The position numbers were made by a program, and so were the translations under genes. 40,679 bases of DNA from a virus: IMG/VR virus record IMGVR_UViG_3300030012_001399, positions 1 through 40,679 of that record, one strand, 5' to 3'. Under the pieces are notes generated by a model that made no database searches, was not told where the DNA came from, and saw nothing but the letters and a program-made list of their open reading frames with translations. Below, piece by piece: positions 1 to 5,840 of this stretch (its first letter is position 1; every line of letters starts with the position of its first letter).

Positions 1-66
1 GTTGCTAACATACTAGCTAAACTAACAAAGAGCTAGCAAGCTAGCAGAACACTAACACTAACAAAG
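1..66 (+). repeat. Leader with CTAAC and GCTAGC repeats before the first gene
   Basis: The untranslated leader contains GCTAAC at 4-9, ACTAAC at 21-26, 51-56 and 57-62, and GCTAGC at 32-37 and 40-45. The inverse motif GTTAG recurs in the control region at 39664-39836. If the contig is circular this leader lies directly downstream of the promoter that spans the window ends. The repeats could be an operator, an iteron-like cluster or RNA structure; nothing here decides between these. Confidence 0.5.
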
Positions 67-75
67 GAGTTTGAT

Positions 76-264
76 ATGAAAAAGAAAAAAGACACTAAAG
101 GCGTACCATTTGAAATAACATTAAATGTTTACTATTACATAGATGATGAGGGAAACTATCTATTGTCTGATGATGATATGTTAGAACAATTTGATGTGAA
201 GATGGGAGCTATAAGACAGCTATTTGAAGACAAAAATAAGAAACATACAGGAGTGTGGAAATGA
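76..264 (+). CDS. Small acidic early protein, function unknown
   Basis: A 62-residue protein with a Lys-rich start and a following acidic stretch (IDDEGNYLLSDDDM). The start is fixed by AAAGGAG at 63-69, six bases before ATG 76. I recognise no family. It is the first gene after the window start and overlaps the next gene in an ATGA junction, so the two are probably translated together. Confidence 0.8.
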   Translation: MKKKKDTKGVPFEITLNVYYYIDDEGNYLLSDDDMLEQFDVKMGAIRQLFEDKNKKHTGVWK

Positions 265-506
265 GAGATAAAGAGATTTTAAATACAATTAGAGATTTTT
301 TAGATGACGAGCTTGTATCAGAGACTGAGATAGATTTAATCACTGATGGTACAGCAGACATCATCAGAGGTCGTAAAGAGTTAGCAATAACCTTGATAGA
401 TAGAATTAACACTATGACGAAGACAGCGTTTAAACGAGATAAGAAAGCTTGTAGCTATTGTTCGTATATACAAACTTGGGATGAAATGAAAGGACTAAGC
501 GAATGA
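261..506 (+). CDS. Small early protein with a CxxC pair, function unknown
   Basis: An 81-residue protein. I take ATG 261 rather than the upstream in-frame GTG 255, because AGGAG at 249-253 is correctly spaced and the ATG overlaps the preceding stop (ATGA). The C-terminal third holds CSYC, a possible half of a metal site, and one GTTTAAAC copy (428) encoding AFKR. The N-terminal part is helical and acidic. No family recognised. Confidence 0.8.
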   Translation: MRDKEILNTIRDFLDDELVSETEIDLITDGTADIIRGRKELAITLIDRINTMTKTAFKRDKKACSYCSYIQTWDEMKGLSE

Positions 507-637
507 AAGAAAAAAAATCAAAAAGAGCTTTAAAAATACACAAATTAATTCAAAAGCTAATTAAAAAACTAGATGAACTTGGATATGAGTTTATGCTTTT
601 CCCAGGAGGAACATCAATAAGAAGTAAAAGAAAATGA
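503..637 (+). CDS. Small basic protein, function unknown
   Basis: A 44-residue ORF (MKEKKSKRALKIHK...) joined by ATGA overlaps to the genes on both sides (503-506 and 634-637). It fills what would otherwise be an unexplained gap. It is Lys-rich with a predicted helix followed by LGYEFMLFPGG. No family is recognised; the tight overlaps are the main support. Confidence 0.65.
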   Translation: MKEKKSKRALKIHKLIQKLIKKLDELGYEFMLFPGGTSIRSKRK

Positions 638-870
638 GTAAAACATCTAAAAATATTAAAACAACAATTAAACATCTTAGAAAAAGAGTATCAGAACTAA
701 AAGATGAAATTGAAGAACTTAAAATAAAAATTGATAGGGCGTGGAGTGATAAAAGTTTAAAAAAGCTATATAAAAAGATTGAAGTAAAAAGAAAAAAATT
801 AAAACTTCAACAAGAGAAATTAGGGATATTTAGTTTAGCAGATTTTTTTACAAACAAGGAGGACAAATGA
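634..870 (+). CDS. Coiled-coil protein, function unknown
   Basis: A 78-residue protein, almost entirely charged heptad-like helix (hydrophobic residues spaced among Lys/Glu from about residue 10 to 65), so probably a coiled coil. There is no strong Shine-Dalgarno; the ATG overlaps the preceding stop as ATGA, suggesting coupled translation. Its own stop overlaps the next start in the same way. Confidence 0.75.
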   Translation: MSKTSKNIKTTIKHLRKRVSELKDEIEELKIKIDRAWSDKSLKKLYKKIEVKRKKLKLQQEKLGIFSLADFFTNKEDK

Positions 871-1115
871 AAAAAGAAAAAAATATAGAACTACAAAACA
901 AAAACTATAATGATGCTGTTGAAGGTAAAGTTAAAAGATTACAAGACCATCTAGACAGCAATGCAATACCGATTGTAAAGCAAGAGCTGTTTTATGTTAT
1001 TGAAACAAATGATAAAGGTTTACGAAAAGTTTCTATTGATATACCATTTACCATAAAAGCATTTACTGAACAGCTGTTAGAAATTCAAAAAATCTATAAC
1101 GCTAAAGACGTTTAA
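867..1115 (+). CDS. Small early protein, function unknown
   Basis: An 82-residue protein with a strong AAGGAGG site at 857-863 just before ATG 867. The middle part (FYVIETNDKGLRKVSIDIPF) looks like a small beta sheet, flanked by helices. The stop codon lies inside the GTTTAAAC copy at 1110-1117. No family recognised. Confidence 0.75.
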   Translation: MKKEKNIELQNKNYNDAVEGKVKRLQDHLDSNAIPIVKQELFYVIETNDKGLRKVSIDIPFTIKAFTEQLLEIQKIYNAKDV

Positions 1116-1119
1116 ACGA

Positions 1120-1168
1120 GGTCAAAATAATAGTAGACTTTGACCATAAAACTAATGTATATTATTAA
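1120..1168 (+). promoter_or_regulatory. Probable promoter overlapping a 7-bp inverted repeat
   Basis: TTGACC at 1140-1145, a 17-base spacer and TATTAA at 1163-1168 resemble a sigma-70 promoter. GGTCAAA (1120-1126) and TTTGACC (1139-1145) are perfect inverted repeats whose right arm covers the -35 box, as an operator would. A GTTTAAAC copy ends 3 bases upstream (1117). The promoter would serve the gene at 1206. Confidence 0.45.
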
Positions 1169-1205
1169 CGAGAGACTATAACTATAACAATATGAGGATT
1201 TAACG

Positions 1206-1412
1206 ATGCTAGATATTGAGACATATAAAAAGATTGATAAAGGTATACTTGCAAGTTTTGTATTTTTTATACCAAAAAAGAAAACTTCATTTACCTATCA
1301 CTATGTGGCTAAAAACGAAAAAGATGCGATAGTGAGACTAATGCAAGACTATGACATAGAGTTTGATATGAGCAAAGGTCATAGGCTAATCAATCTAAAT
1401 AATAATTTATAA
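1206..1412 (+). CDS. Small early protein, function unknown
   Basis: A 68-residue protein. The ATG is preceded by a TGAGGA purine run about nine bases upstream. It has a hydrophobic stretch ILASFVFFIP near residues 14-23, too short to be sure of a membrane segment, and a helical acidic C-terminal half. It is the last gene before the sRNA region and probably has its own promoter at 1140-1168. Confidence 0.7.
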   Translation: MLDIETYKKIDKGILASFVFFIPKKKTSFTYHYVAKNEKDAIVRLMQDYDIEFDMSKGHRLINLNNNL

Positions 1413-1417
1413 TTCAT

Positions 1418-1446
1418 TTGACACCTACATATAAAGGTGTTAAACT
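1418..1446 (+). promoter_or_regulatory. Sigma-70 type promoter of the small RNA
   Basis: A perfect TTGACA at 1418-1423, an exact 17-base spacer and TAAACT at 1441-1446. It lies outside any gene, and the expected start (about 1450-1454) falls at the foot of the first RNA hairpin. Confidence 0.65.
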
Positions 1447-1450
1447 AAAG

Positions 1451-1545
1451 CGTTGTCAATCAGACAACTTCAATGACGTTTTTTCATTGAACTCCTTAGT
1501 GTGTGTGGAAAGAGGCGAGATTTATTTCTTGCCTCTTTTATTTTA
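1451..1545 (+). ncRNA. Putative phage small RNA of about 95 bases
   Basis: A stand-alone transcription unit with a promoter directly upstream and a strong intrinsic terminator. Stem 1 is GTTGTC (1452-1457) with GACAAC (1463-1468). Stem 2 is TTCAATGA (1469-1476) with TCATTGAA (1484-1491), 8 bp, perfect. A single-stranded linker CTCCTTAGTGTGTGTGG (1492-1508) follows, then the terminator hairpin. The linker starts with an anti-Shine-Dalgarno sequence, so a trans-acting antisense or ribosome-competing role is possible. There is no ORF of note. I do not recognise a known RNA family. Confidence 0.6.
1509..1545 (+). terminator. Intrinsic terminator
   Basis: AAAGAGGC (1509-1516) pairs with GCCTCTTT (1531-1538). 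The stem continues inward as GAGA with TCTT (one G-U pair), giving about 12 bp around the loop TTTATT, and is followed by a T-rich tail. It ends the small RNA and probably read-through from upstream genes. Confidence 0.8.
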
Positions 1546-1562
1546 AATTATTATATTTTTTG

Positions 1563-1683
1563 TCTGGAGTAGATTTGTAAATTAAAATTTAATAGCACTT
1601 AAAAGGAGTGTTGCAGGTTTTAGTCCTGTTTGCCTTTGTTAATTAAATTTTGCATATACATTGGTTTGGCGACCTACTCCAGA
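1563..1683 (+). ncRNA. Predicted structured RNA upstream of the nuclease gene
   Basis: TCTGGAGTAG (1563-1572) pairs perfectly with CTACTCCAGA (1674-1683), closing about 100 bases. Inside, AAAATTTAAT (1584-1593) pairs with ATTAAATTTT (1642-1651), enclosing two small hairpins: CACTT/GAGTG (1596-1610) and CAGG/CCTG (1614-1628). The closing stem ends eight bases before the AAAAGGAG ribosome site of the gene at 1704. This is a plausible cis-regulatory RNA, but matches no riboswitch or ribozyme I recognise. The AT-rich inner stem alone would be weak evidence; the 10-bp outer stem is the stronger part. Confidence 0.45.
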
Positions 1684-1703
1684 AAATTTTAAAAGGAGTT
1701 TTT

Positions 1704-2582
1704 ATGGGAGCAGTAGGATTTATTTGTCCAGATGGAGAAGAGATAACGTTTAAACGATGTCTAAAAGAATGTCGTATGTCAGAGCGTTGTATGAGTGTAG
1801 CCACATTAAAGATGATGTCAGACCAAAGACCAAACGACAGACCTCCAAGTACAACAGAATTATTATCTGGAACTTGTGAGGCTTACCTCAAAAGAACTGA
1901 AGAATATTATGTAGACCCACAAGATATGGCATTTGCTGTTATGGGAACTATTCATCACTTGCACCTAGAAAGCCAAGAGCTTGATGATAGTGCAATACAG
2001 GAAGAAAAATTAGAAGGATTAGATATTACAGGTATCTTAGACTTTTATGATAAAGATACGGAAACACTTATTGATTATAAAAACACAGGTAGTTTCAAAG
2101 CATCTAAAGTACTAGGAATGACACACGTTATGATGCCAGACCCATCAGGAGCAAGATACAAAAAGTCAGGAGCTTGGGGTAGGAAGGGAGCGTTTAAACA
2201 GGTTAAAGTATTTCATAGAGACGAAAGCAAAGCAGACTTTGGAGATTGGCTATATCAAGTAAATATGTATAGATATTTATTAGAGAAGAAAGGATATAAA
2301 GTCAAAGCAATGAAACTACAAATGAATGTCAGAGATGCTGGCACACATTCAGCTATTGCCAGAGGAGTAGACAAAAATATTTATTTTGTTAATATACCAA
2401 TGGTTGACAATAAAGAAATTGTTTCGTATTTTACAAGCAAGAGAGATGTACTTTTAAAGCATCTAAATACTAACACAATACCAGGGAGGTGTAATGATGA
2501 AGAAACTTGGAACGGAAAAAAATGTGAAAAATATTGTGAGGTCAGAGGACTTTGCCCTTATGTTAATGGATTGGGCGAATAG
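1704..2582 (+). CDS. PD-(D/E)XK nuclease, RecB/Cas4-like with cysteine clusters
   Basis: A 292-residue protein. ATG 1704 is chosen over upstream TTG 1650 because AAAAGGAG (1691-1698) directly precedes it. The nuclease core is seen near residues 108-126: GILDFYDKDTETLIDYKNT gives the Asp and the D-x-K of the PD-(D/E)XK fold. The C-terminus holds RCNDEETWNGKKCEKYCEV followed by RGLC, like the Cys cluster of AddB/Cas4 exonucleases that binds Fe-S. A second Cys group lies at the N-terminus (ICPDGE, RCLKECRMSERC). It likely resects DNA ends for the annealing protein encoded next. Two GTTTAAAC copies (1748, 2192) lie inside. Confidence 0.85.
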   Translation: MGAVGFICPDGEEITFKRCLKECRMSERCMSVATLKMMSDQRPNDRPPSTTELLSGTCEAYLKRTEEYYVDPQDMAFAVMGTIHHLHLESQELDDSAIQEEKLEGLDITGILDFYDKDTETLIDYKNTGSFKASKVLGMTHVMMPDPSGARYKKSGAWGRKGAFKQVKVFHRDESKADFGDWLYQVNMYRYLLEKKGYKVKAMKLQMNVRDAGTHSAIARGVDKNIYFVNIPMVDNKEIVSYFTSKRDVLLKHLNTNTIPGRCNDEETWNGKKCEKYCEVRGLCPYVNGLGE

Positions 2583-2730
2583 TAATAATTACGGAGACTT
2601 TACTATGAGACCAGATATAGCTGGAATACCAATGGTACACGAAGGTAATTCAGATAGCTGGGTGAGTGTAGATAAATTTATAGAACTATATGAGGAGGAT
2701 TACGATGCCAAAGAAACTATCAGTGTTTGA
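2494..2730 (+). CDS. Small overlapping gene, function unknown
   Basis: A 78-residue reading frame. ATG 2494 has a good site (GGGAGG) but lies within the end of the nuclease gene in another frame. An internal ATG at 2605, with GGAG eight bases upstream, would give a 41-residue protein (MRPDIAGIPMVHEGNSDSW...) lying mostly outside both neighbours. The last 26 bases overlap the annealing-protein gene. The sequence looks like real protein, with an acidic C-terminal helix, but I recognise no family and cannot choose between the starts. Confidence 0.5.
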   Translation: MMKKLGTEKNVKNIVRSEDFALMLMDWANSNNYGDFTMRPDIAGIPMVHEGNSDSWVSVDKFIELYEEDYDAKETISV

Positions 2731-3316
2731 AACACTTAATAAAATAAATGTAAATGAGTTTAAAGAAAAGAAAGGTAATTATGATTATCTATCTTGGAGT
2801 GATGCAGTTCAATATGTTCTATCTGCATTTCCAGATGCTACTTGGGAAACTCACGAATTTGATGTACCTATGAATAAAGGAGAAGATTTTGGATGGCATA
2901 AATGTCCATATATGATAACAGATAGTGGATGTTTTGTTAAAGTATCTGTAACTATTGAAGGTGTTACAAGAACAGAAGTTCACGCTGTTATGGATAACTA
3001 TAATAAAGCTATTAAAGAACCAACAGCAACACAGATTAACAACTCTATTAAAAGATGTTTGGTAAAATGTTTTGCTTTATTTGGTCTTGGTCTTTATATT
3101 TATAGGGGCGAAGATTTACCAGAAGATGATAAACCTCAAGAAATATCAAAAGAGCAATATGATTACTTGATGACATTGTTAGAAGGTAGAGACAAAGCTT
3201 TTGTTGAAAGCATAGAAGTAGCAATAAGAAGTAAAAAACTAAACACAAATAATTTTGATGGCTATGTAGAACAGCTACAAAAGAAGAAACCTAAGAAGGA
3301 GGTAAAGAATGGATAA
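2705..3316 (+). CDS. Single-strand annealing recombinase, Sak3/DUF1071 type
   Basis: A 203-residue protein. ATG 2705 follows GAGGAGG at 2692-2698. The N-terminal LSVFETLNKINVNEF...GNYDYLSWSDAV and the later TQINNSIKRCLVKCFALFGLGLYIY match the DUF1071 (Sak3) pattern of phage annealing proteins, which pair complementary single strands during recombination. The C-terminal tail is Lys-rich (QKKKPKKEVK). It sits between the nuclease and the SSB-like protein, the usual exonuclease-annealase-SSB arrangement, and overlaps the latter by eight bases. Confidence 0.85.
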   Translation: MPKKLSVFETLNKINVNEFKEKKGNYDYLSWSDAVQYVLSAFPDATWETHEFDVPMNKGEDFGWHKCPYMITDSGCFVKVSVTIEGVTRTEVHAVMDNYNKAIKEPTATQINNSIKRCLVKCFALFGLGLYIYRGEDLPEDDKPQEISKEQYDYLMTLLEGRDKAFVESIEVAIRSKKLNTNNFDGYVEQLQKKKPKKEVKNG

Positions 3317-3830
3317 TACTGATTTAGATAATATACTTGGAGAAGATGCTTGGTACGAACCAAAATCACAGGGTGGTGGTAGTTCTGTTAAGCCAGGTAA
3401 ATATGAAAATGTTTTGGTCAAAGACCTAAATGTGAAGAAAGACATAGTAGTTAGTGGTAAGTTTTTAGCTGACATCTATGAACCAGTGTTTGATATAGAA
3501 GGTAAAGATGTTAAACACAAAGGGTTTTTTAGATTTAAGAAACCTGACCCAGCGAAATACCCACAACTACAAAGTGATATGGGAAGTAACGCTGGTTATC
3601 ATGCTCTATGTGATATGATGGATATGGTTCAAAAAAAGGATGATAAACTAATATTACCAGAGCTAGACTTGGAGTCGTTTAAACGCTTTCTATTTAATGT
3701 AGAAGTAGTAATAGAAGAGTGGGTAGGAAGAGAAGGAAACGATATGAAAACACCTAGAGTTAAGATGGTGTTAAAAGCAGAAACAAGAGGCAAAGAAGCA
3801 GTTATGGAGGATGATGATTTGCCATTTTAA
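3309..3830 (+). CDS. Single-stranded DNA-binding protein-like
   Basis: A 173-residue protein ending in MEDDDLPF, the acidic tip typical of bacterial SSB that recruits partner proteins. The body (PGKYENVLVKDLNVKKDIVVSG, then VFDIEGKDVKHKGFFRF) is compatible with an OB fold, but I cannot match it to canonical SSB. It is preceded by AAGGAGG and overlaps the annealing protein. The combination of tail and context supports a role in coating single-stranded DNA during replication and recombination. A GTTTAAAC copy (3677) encodes SFKR using the rare TCG codon. Confidence 0.75.
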   Translation: MDNTDLDNILGEDAWYEPKSQGGGSSVKPGKYENVLVKDLNVKKDIVVSGKFLADIYEPVFDIEGKDVKHKGFFRFKKPDPAKYPQLQSDMGSNAGYHALCDMMDMVQKKDDKLILPELDLESFKRFLFNVEVVIEEWVGREGNDMKTPRVKMVLKAETRGKEAVMEDDDLPF

Positions 3831-3840
3831 TTAGAACTTA

Positions 3841-3898
3841 GCGTGGGGGTCTTATACCTCTTAGCTCATCTACTACATCTCATACGAGATTCCCACGC
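3841..3898 (+). ncRNA. Predicted compact RNA fold in intergenic gap
   Basis: GCGTGGG (3841-3847) pairs perfectly with CCCACGC (3892-3898). The enclosed 44 bases contain GGT-CTTAT-ACC (3848-3858) and a perfect ATCTC-ATAC-GAGAT hairpin (3877-3890). It lies between two genes and just upstream of the ribosome site at 3906-3911, so it could control the downstream gene. It superficially recalls a tRNA (7-bp closing stem, 5-bp 3' arm) but lacks an anticodon arm and a 7-base T loop. Confidence 0.45.
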
Positions 3899-3917
3899 AT
3901 CACTATAAGGAGTAAAC

Positions 3918-4070
3918 ATGATTGATTTTATAGTAGTAACAACAACATTATATTTTTTTTACAAAGGATATTTATGGTTACGTAAACGAATTGATGACGA
4001 AGAGAAAAAACATAACGAGATATTTAGATTATCTGAAGATGAACACGACATAAGCGATTGGGGAGTTTGA
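3918..4070 (+). CDS. Small membrane protein, function unknown
   Basis: A 50-residue protein starting MIDFIVVTTTLYFFYKGYLWL, one N-terminal hydrophobic segment (about residues 3-20), then a charged tail RKRIDDEEKKHNEIF. AAGGAG sits seven bases before ATG 3918, and its stop overlaps the next start (TGATG). It follows a predicted RNA fold. A single-span inner-membrane protein is likely; the role is unknown. Confidence 0.75.
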   Translation: MIDFIVVTTTLYFFYKGYLWLRKRIDDEEKKHNEIFRLSEDEHDISDWGV

Positions 4071-4318
4071 TGAGTTTAAACAAAAGAGAGTTAGCTTGGC
4101 AACAGCGAAAAGAAAAAAATGTGCCAAAGCATTTACAACAAAGAAAAAGTCTAGTAGTTCAAAACGACAAATGGAGACAAGATACAGCAGAAGAATTTAG
4201 AGAAAAGTATGGAGCTTGGTGGATATTTGCTGGAATGGATATTAGACATAATAAGAAAGATAAACTATGGATGATGCAATACTGGAAAGGAAGGTTTGAC
4301 GATGCCAGCGAAGAATAA
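4070..4318 (+). CDS. Small basic protein, function unknown
   Basis: An 82-residue protein. ATG 4070 overlaps the preceding stop (TGATG), so it is preferred over in-frame TTG 4058. The protein is rich in Lys, Arg and Trp (KYGAWWIFAGMDIRHNKKD). A GTTTAAAC copy covers codons 2-4 (SLN). Its end overlaps the resolvase-like gene by 17 bases. No family recognised. Confidence 0.75.
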   Translation: MSLNKRELAWQQRKEKNVPKHLQQRKSLVVQNDKWRQDTAEEFREKYGAWWIFAGMDIRHNKKDKLWMMQYWKGRFDDASEE

Positions 4319-4643
4319 ATTAAGAGGAACGTATTACGAAAGAAGATGTGTTGAAAAAGCACAAGGATTTGATTTAAAAGCAGAGAGAACTTGGGGTAGT
4401 GATGGTAGGTCAAGAGGTTTAGCTCAAGAAGTAGATATGGTTATTGAAGATAACATCTATGTTCAATGTAAGAAAAGAAAAGTATTAGCTAAACACTTAA
4501 AGCCAACAAAAGAAATACACGTACAATTTGTAGGTGAAGATAGAGGTGAAGATTTAGCTATCATGTCTCAGGATTATTACTTAAGTTTAATTGCGATGAT
4601 AAAACAATTTGAACAAAAAGAAGAAGAAGCAATAACCTTTTAA
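4302..4643 (+). CDS. Holliday junction resolvase-like PD-(D/E)XK nuclease
   Basis: A 113-residue protein; ATG 4302 follows GGAAGG, preferred over TTG 4296. The N-terminus KLRGTYYERRCVEKAQ supplies the early Glu. Then SRGLAQEVDMVIEDNIYVQ followed by CKKRK supplies the Asp and the Q-x-K, as in archaeal Hjc and related phage resolvases. Such enzymes cut four-way junctions made during recombination and clear DNA before packaging. Its place after the annealing and SSB genes fits. The exact subfamily is uncertain. Confidence 0.7.
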   Translation: MPAKNKLRGTYYERRCVEKAQGFDLKAERTWGSDGRSRGLAQEVDMVIEDNIYVQCKKRKVLAKHLKPTKEIHVQFVGEDRGEDLAIMSQDYYLSLIAMIKQFEQKEEEAITF

Positions 4644-4645
4644 AA

Positions 4646-4918
4646 ATGAGTTATTTAGAATTTGTACAAAAAGAAAAAAGTGATAAGTACGGAATGTATG
4701 TTCCTGAAATTCAATGTTCTTATTGTGGAAATAGTAAGAAAGGAGATAGCCCTACTATCTCTATTGACAAGTGTGAAATGTGTGATGATAGGGATTGGCA
4801 AAGCTCTTGCTGTACAGCCCCTTCCTTCGGAAACTCATTCATAGAAGAAGAAAAAACAGGTATATGCTCTAAGTGTTATGATGGAGCAAACTTTGCCGAT
4901 TTAAATATGGAGGAATAA
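4646..4918 (+). CDS. Multi-CxxC zinc-binding protein
   Basis: A 90-residue protein with CSYC, CEMC, a CC pair followed by TAP, and CSKC, so two zinc ribbons are likely. The CCTAP...GICSKC tail resembles a recurring small phage protein of unknown role. It starts two bases after the resolvase stop without a clear ribosome site, so translation may be coupled. Confidence 0.75.
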   Translation: MSYLEFVQKEKSDKYGMYVPEIQCSYCGNSKKGDSPTISIDKCEMCDDRDWQSSCCTAPSFGNSFIEEEKTGICSKCYDGANFADLNMEE

Positions 4919-4919
4919 T

Positions 4920-5216
4920 ATGGGAAAAATGAAAGAGCTTGATATGGCAAAACAAGAAATGGAAGCTATACAAGAACCACAAGAACGTGAGCAAGTCATT
5001 AATCGTGATGGAGAAGAAATTAAGTTCTACTTGAGCGATTTAAGTACTGAAGGACAAATGGCTTACGTAAGAGCTAATCAAATAGCTCAAGAAACACAAG
5101 TGTTAGAACAACAACTTAATGAAAAAAGGTTTTTGGCTAACAACTACATTAATAATGTTCTTGAAGAACTAGATGGTGATAAGGAGAAAACAGAAGATGA
5201 ACAGAACACAGAATGA
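4920..5216 (+). CDS. Small coiled-coil phage protein, function unknown
   Basis: A 98-residue protein with a clear GGAGG site before ATG 4920. The centre, LSTEGQMAYVRANQIAQETQ followed by VLEQQLNEKR, is a long helix, and the C-terminus is very acidic (LDGDKEKTEDEQNTE). Similar short proteins occur widely in marine phages without known role. It overlaps the helix-turn-helix gene. Confidence 0.75.
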   Translation: MGKMKELDMAKQEMEAIQEPQEREQVINRDGEEIKFYLSDLSTEGQMAYVRANQIAQETQVLEQQLNEKRFLANNYINNVLEELDGDKEKTEDEQNTE

Positions 5217-5400
5217 TATGATATTAGTGGCTTTAAAAAATGGTGAACGTATTACGCCATTATCAGCTTTAGAGCAGTTCGGATGTTTTCGTTTAAGTGC
5301 TAGGATATGGGATTTACGTAATGATGGACACCCTATAAAAACTAGACACGTATCAACACCTCAAGGCAAAGTAGTAGCAGAGTATAGCTATGAAAATTGA
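5197..5400 (+). CDS. Small helix-turn-helix protein
   Basis: A 67-residue protein from ATG 5197 (upstream in-frame ATG 5173 lies deep in the previous gene). NRTQNDMILVALKNGERITP, then LSALEQFGCFRLSARIWDLR and NDGHPIKT, has the pattern of the compact phage helix-turn-helix domain (HTH_39-like): a helix, a TPLSAL turn region, and a recognition helix RLSARIWDLR, followed by a short wing. DNA binding is likely. It is the only obvious DNA-binding regulator candidate in the window. Confidence 0.7.
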   Translation: MNRTQNDMILVALKNGERITPLSALEQFGCFRLSARIWDLRNDGHPIKTRHVSTPQGKVVAEYSYEN

Positions 5401-5533
5401 ACTTGATAAGAACGATGTAACAACTCTTGTAAAAATTGCTCAAAAAATTATTGAAGCAATAGATAAAGAGAAGAAACAAAAAGAAATGCAACTTTCACAA
5501 GTAAACCCTAATTGTGAAGTTTGCGATGATTAA
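5390..5533 (+). CDS. Small protein with C-terminal CxxC, function unknown
   Basis: A 47-residue ORF overlapping the previous gene by 11 bases and the next by eight. It is a Lys-rich helix (TLVKIAQKIIEAIDKEKKQK) ending NPNCEVCDD, a single CxxC. There is no strong ribosome site. The support is that it fills the gap between coupled genes and reads as a sensible protein. Confidence 0.6.
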   Translation: MKIELDKNDVTTLVKIAQKIIEAIDKEKKQKEMQLSQVNPNCEVCDD

Positions 5534-5840
5534 AAAATTCGCAGAGAAGGTATGGTTATATCTCTATGAATCTTTATACTCTAAAGAAACTCTTAGAAAT
5601 TACTTTGATGATGAGTGGTTTGATGATGAATACATTGAATCAGAGAAGCGTAAGAAGAATGAAGTATCTTACAGCAATAAGTCAAAGTTCCAGCCTTATC
5701 GTTGTCCACGATGCGAAAGACCTTGGAGGTATTATACATTGCCAAAAGGGAAAGTTCCTATGAGGGAGTTCTTAGGTAAGCGTGTTCCTTTAGATAAACG
5801 TGAATGCCCAGAAGAGCTTCCTTGTAAGGAGCGTAAATGA
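5526..5840 (+). CDS. Zinc-finger-like protein, function unknown
   Basis: A 104-residue protein from ATG 5526 (GTG 5514 is an alternative). The N-terminal half is acidic and aromatic (FDDEWFDDEYIESEK). The C-terminal half has RCPRCERPW and later ECPEELPC, giving a four-Cys site. It overlaps the next gene by ATGA. Its place before the helicase suggests a replication accessory role, but that is inference. Confidence 0.7.
   Translation: MIKKFAEKVWLYLYESLYSKETLRNYFDDEWFDDEYIESEKRKKNEVSYSNKSKFQPYRCPRCERPWRYYTLPKGKVPMREFLGKRVPLDKRECPEELPCKERK

Noticed and set aside
1608-1646. Leader peptide from GTG 1608 or TTG 1611 (VLVLFAFVN)
   Set aside because: The AAGGAG is too close to these starts, and the stretch is better explained by the predicted RNA hairpins.
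1650-1703. TTG start for the nuclease gene
   Set aside because: It would place the start inside the predicted RNA fold without a ribosome site, while AAAAGGAG precedes ATG 1704.
3841-3898. tRNA gene
   Set aside because: Only 58 bases, no anticodon arm and the 3' arm has a 4-base loop instead of the T loop.
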